Source: CAUZWH01 sp965224275 (GTDB lineage: Bacteria > Pseudomonadota > Alphaproteobacteria > SHVV01). From it: DNA of 64,000 bases. Positions 61,476-64,000 of this stretch are shown here, piece after piece. The stretch's first letter is position 1. Each line of letters begins with the position of its first letter. The notes below the pieces were generated by a model. It saw only the letters and a list, made by a program, of their open reading frames with translations. It was not told the origin of the DNA and searched no databases. The DNA is taken from contig CBDCYR010000011.1 in assembly GCA_965224275.1 (NCBI GenBank), positions 434,001 to 498,000 on the forward strand, given 5' to 3'. The position numbers were made by a program, and so were the translations under genes.

Positions 61476-64000
61476 CTACTTGGTGGTCATCACCCAAACG
61501 CCGTCCCATGTATCGTCGGGCGGGTCCTCGATGTAGTGCTCGGTCCGCTCGGCGTAGATGCGCGTCGGTTTGTCGCCAGGATGGTAGGTAAGTCCTTCGC
61601 GAAAACAATCTAACGCGCCCTTGAAATCTCGCTCGCGGTAGAGCGTCACGCCAGCCTCGTAGGCCTGGACGGTTTTCCCCAGGTTCGGGAAGCTGTCCTC
61701 GGTGAAGTGGTCAAGCGCTTCGTAGATCGCAACCGGCTCGTTTTTACCCTTCACCTGAAGGCGATCAATCTCACGAGTAAGATGGCCGTTCGTGAGCTGG
61801 TTCTTGGTGTATTCACTGATCAGGATATTGCACCCATAGAATTTGGTGGCACCTTCGAGACGGGCCCCGAGGTTCACCGAATCTCCGATCACTGTGTACT
61901 CCATCCGCTTGGTTGAGCCGATATTGCCAACGATGACCTCACCGGTACTAATGCCGACCCCAATTCGAATGAGGTCTTTACCCTCGATCGTGCGGCGCCT
62001 GTTGAGTTCTGAAAGGGCGGTGAACATTTCGTTAGACGTCGTAACCGCATCATCGGCGTCGTGTTCGCCGTTAAACGGTACGCCGAACAAGGCCATGATG
62101 GCGTCGCCGATGAATTTATCGAGGACGCCATGGTGTCGGAAAATGACGTCCACCATCTCCTCGAAATATTCGTTGAGCATCGAGACCGTTTCGCGGGCGC
62201 CGAGCGCTTCGGAGATTGTGGTGAAACCACGAACATCAGAGAATAAAATCGATACATTCTGGTTTTTGCCGCCCAGAACCGATTCACCTTCGGCAAGCAA
62301 CTGCTCGGCGACCTCCGCCGACATGTATCTCGCCATCGTGCTTTTGACGCGCTTCTCGCTGGTGATGTCTTCCAGCACGATCATTGAACCGATGTTTTCC
62401 TCATTAACGTCGATCAGGGGATTGACCGCGAGATTGACTGACGCGGGCTCCCCCTCTGCGAGTTCAAGCTCCATCTCGACGGCGATTTCGCGCTGTTGGG
62501 TGCGGTTGACGCGTCGCACGTTATTGAGCACCCAGTGATTGGCGCCGGTAAACAGCTCGTCCGCAGGCTGGTTGACGACGCGGGACCGATCCATCCGGAT
62601 GATGCCAAGGGCCGCATCATTGGCAGTGAGTATCTTGTTGTCGGTATCGAGCGTAATGATGCCGTCGCTGGTACTGCGAAGGATGCCGTCGTTGTAGTTC
62701 TTTTCGTTGAGTACATCTTCGAATAATTGGGCGTTCTCGAGCGCGACAGCAATTTGCGCGGTGAACGCGCCGAGGCGGGATTCGTCCTTGCGCTGGAAGC
62801 GGCCGCCGTGTTTGTTGAGGACCTGGGTTACGCCGATGCAATCACCCGATTTGTTGATGATCGGCATCGCCAGGATGCTTTTCGTTCGATAGCCGGTGGA
62901 TTGGTCGACTTCGCGATTGAAGCGGTGGTCGTTGTACGGTTCGTCGATGTTTTCGATTTCTTGGGATTGAAACACGGCACCGGCGATTCCAGCATCGGAG
63001 GAAATGCGGATTTCATGAATCTCCAAACCGCCGGCGATGCGCGAAAACAACTCGCCGGTTTTCTTATCGAAAAGGAACAGAGTGCTGCGATCGGCATCGA
63101 GCAATTCGGTCGTCGCCCCCATGATGCGGCCGAGCAGTACGTCGAGGTTCAACTCGCCGGCGAGATCGTGTGAGAGTTCGAGTATCTGCACTTCTTCGCG
63201 CAGGCTGGAGACCATCAAGTTGAAACCGCGGAACAGCTCCGCGTATTCGTCGGTTCCGGTGATCCTAAGGTCATTGCCGAGGTCGCCATTCTCGACCGCT
63301 TGCATGGCTCGAACCAGCTGCGAAGCCGAGCGCGACACTTCCGATGCGGTTAGCGCCGACATGGCCAGCGCACCGCCCATGCAGACAATGACAACGCCGA
63401 CCACCCACGTTAGCAGTGGCGTTAATTGCGCGAGCGTAATGTCGAAGCCAATCCCGGCGAGGAGAATATTGACTTTGAAAGGGATCGATGCAGCGAAGAA
63501 AAGAAGCGGCAGCGCAGTGATGAATACCGACAGATAGAGCAATTTGTTGCGGAGCTTGATCGAGATCAGAGCCCTCTGATGCTCGGGCTCGATCCTTTCG
63601 CAGTGAACCCACAACCTTTCGACGATGGGAACGACGTATTTCGCGATCGCAAAAAACTCGAAAATCGCATGCGCCGGGGCCGCGAAGAAAAAGATCGTCA
63701 GCATAAATCCGAAGATCTGCCAATCGAGATACCCCGCGTCGAAAATCCAATTGTTCATCACCAGCGAGAAAGCGAGGGTTAAACTCGCGGCTGGACCATG
63801 AAACAGGGTGACCCTGAGAAACGAGTAGAACGGCAAATTGAGCGTGCGTACAATCGCTGCCGAGGCATCCTCGTTGGTCGGTTTTTGGCCGGCGTCAAGC
63901 GCGCGAAGGGCTTTGCCGATCGGCGCATAGTGGCGCCCGATCATGTAAATGTCGGGGACGATGTAGCAAACCATTACAGCAGGGGTTACGAAGACTAACA
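61476..64000 (-). CDS. Membrane-bound class III cyclase with HAMP, GAF and PAS domains (5' end beyond window)
   Basis: At least 840 residues; the frame is open upstream of the ATG at 63974 to the window edge (LVFVTPAVMVCYIV), so the true start may lie outside. Order: about six membrane spans in the first 260 residues, a HAMP-like segment (AMQAVENGDLGNDLRITGTD), a GAF domain (DRSTLFLFDKKTGELFSRIA; ILAMPIINKSGDCIGVTQVL), a PAS domain (STSDGIITLDTDNKILTAND), then a class III cyclase domain with metal Asp in ILFSDVRGFTTISEAL and KFIGDAIMALFG, and DSVNLGARLEGATKFYG with Asn and Arg. It probably synthesises cAMP in response to a cytoplasmic and membrane signal. Confidence 0.9.
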   Translation of the reverse strand, partial: LVFVTPAVMVCYIVPDIYMIGRHYAPIGKALRALDAGQKPTNEDASAAIVRTLNLPFYSFLRVTLFHGPAASLTLAFSLVMNNWIFDAGYLDWQIFGFMLTIFFFAAPAHAIFEFFAIAKYVVPIVERLWVHCERIEPEHQRALISIKLRNKLLYLSVFITALPLLFFAASIPFKVNILLAGIGFDITLAQLTPLLTWVVGVVIVCMGGALAMSALTASEVSRSASQLVRAMQAVENGDLGNDLRITGTDEYAELFRGFNLMVSSLREEVQILELSHDLAGELNLDVLLGRIMGATTELLDADRSTLFLFDKKTGELFSRIAGGLEIHEIRISSDAGIAGAVFQSQEIENIDEPYNDHRFNREVDQSTGYRTKSILAMPIINKSGDCIGVTQVLNKHGGRFQRKDESRLGAFTAQIAVALENAQLFEDVLNEKNYNDGILRSTSDGIITLDTDNKILTANDAALGIIRMDRSRVVNQPADELFTGANHWVLNNVRRVNRTQQREIAVEMELELAEGEPASVNLAVNPLIDVNEENIGSMIVLEDITSEKRVKSTMARYMSAEVAEQLLAEGESVLGGKNQNVSILFSDVRGFTTISEALGARETVSMLNEYFEEMVDVIFRHHGVLDKFIGDAIMALFGVPFNGEHDADDAVTTSNEMFTALSELNRRRTIEGKDLIRIGVGISTGEVIVGNIGSTKRMEYTVIGDSVNLGARLEGATKFYGCNILISEYTKNQLTNGHLTREIDRLQVKGKNEPVAIYEALDHFTEDSFPNLGKTVQAYEAGVTLYRERDFKGALDCFREGLTYHPGDKPTRIYAERTEHYIEDPPDDTWDGVWVMTTK

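Noticed and set aside
1..64000. tRNA, rRNA or riboswitch genes
   Set aside because: No cloverleaf with a GTTCGA-type T-arm, no conserved rRNA segment and no familiar riboswitch core were noticed; a covariance search would be needed to exclude them fully.

Overview
The window looks like a chromosomal segment of a GC-rich alphaproteobacterium, possibly Rhodospirillales-like. This is inferred from gene families (class III cyclases, Liv-type ABC transporters, LuxR/LuxI, RND pump, DMT exporters, Rieske oxygenase, FadL porin) and from the GC-rich inverted repeats between genes. No rRNA, tRNA, CRISPR array or replication gene was seen, so the assignment is tentative. The segment is accessory-rich and visibly decaying: several genes are interrupted by insertion sequences, and local tandem duplications are frequent.

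Layout. 1-3.7 kb: end of an amidase, and a convergent polyamine-type ABC transporter (two permeases and a binding protein, no ATPase). 3.8-4.3 kb: GC-rich hairpin repeats. 4.4-10.5 kb: a low-GC frameshifted polysaccharide pyruvyl transferase, then a serine hydrolase lipoprotein gene split by an IS21-family element that itself carries a nested IS110/IS1111-type element. 10.8-12.9 kb: AraC regulator with divergent MFS transporter. 13.4-16.9 kb: small GerE-like protein, SDR oxidoreductase carrying tandem duplications, EamA exporter, tyrosine-phosphatase-like protein. 17-23.2 kb: a catabolic cluster of three amidohydrolases, a Liv-type binding protein and a TauD-like dioxygenase. 23.4-25.1 kb: truncated integrase and decayed IS5-family element between two copies of the GC repeat. 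25.2-30.4 kb: SnoaL-like protein, a second AraC/MFS pair, then a small membrane protein, fatty acid desaturase, Mpo1-like protein and TetR regulator. 30.5-31.5 kb: IS5 remnant cutting a small secreted protein. 31.7-38.7 kb: PNPOx-like protein, GST, complete livFGMH-binding protein operon, ACT-domain protein. 38.7-41.4 kb: tandem duplication and a cyclase-TPR protein. 41.6-47 kb: RND pump whose adaptor gene is duplicated, scrambled and cut by an IS5 fragment. 47-53.7 kb: DUF3313-type protein with duplicated 5' end, flippase-like membrane protein, MscS-type channel split by an intact IS5-family element. 54-58.9 kb: Rieske oxygenase, a small unknown gene overlapping luxI, luxI split by an intact IS1182-family element, a lux box, luxR. 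59.3-64 kb: RidA, FadL porin with a frameshift, a repeat with terminal inverted repeats, and a membrane-bound GAF/PAS/cyclase protein running off the end.

Two insertions can be reversed exactly on paper. Removing 6212-10057 plus one copy of the 6-bp target repeat restores a 446-codon in-frame serine hydrolase. Removing 56194-57857 plus one copy of a 7-bp direct repeat restores a 212-residue in-frame LuxI. The second case suggests that this lineage recently lost an acyl-homoserine-lactone signalling circuit whose receptor, lux box and a tightly coupled small downstream gene all remain.
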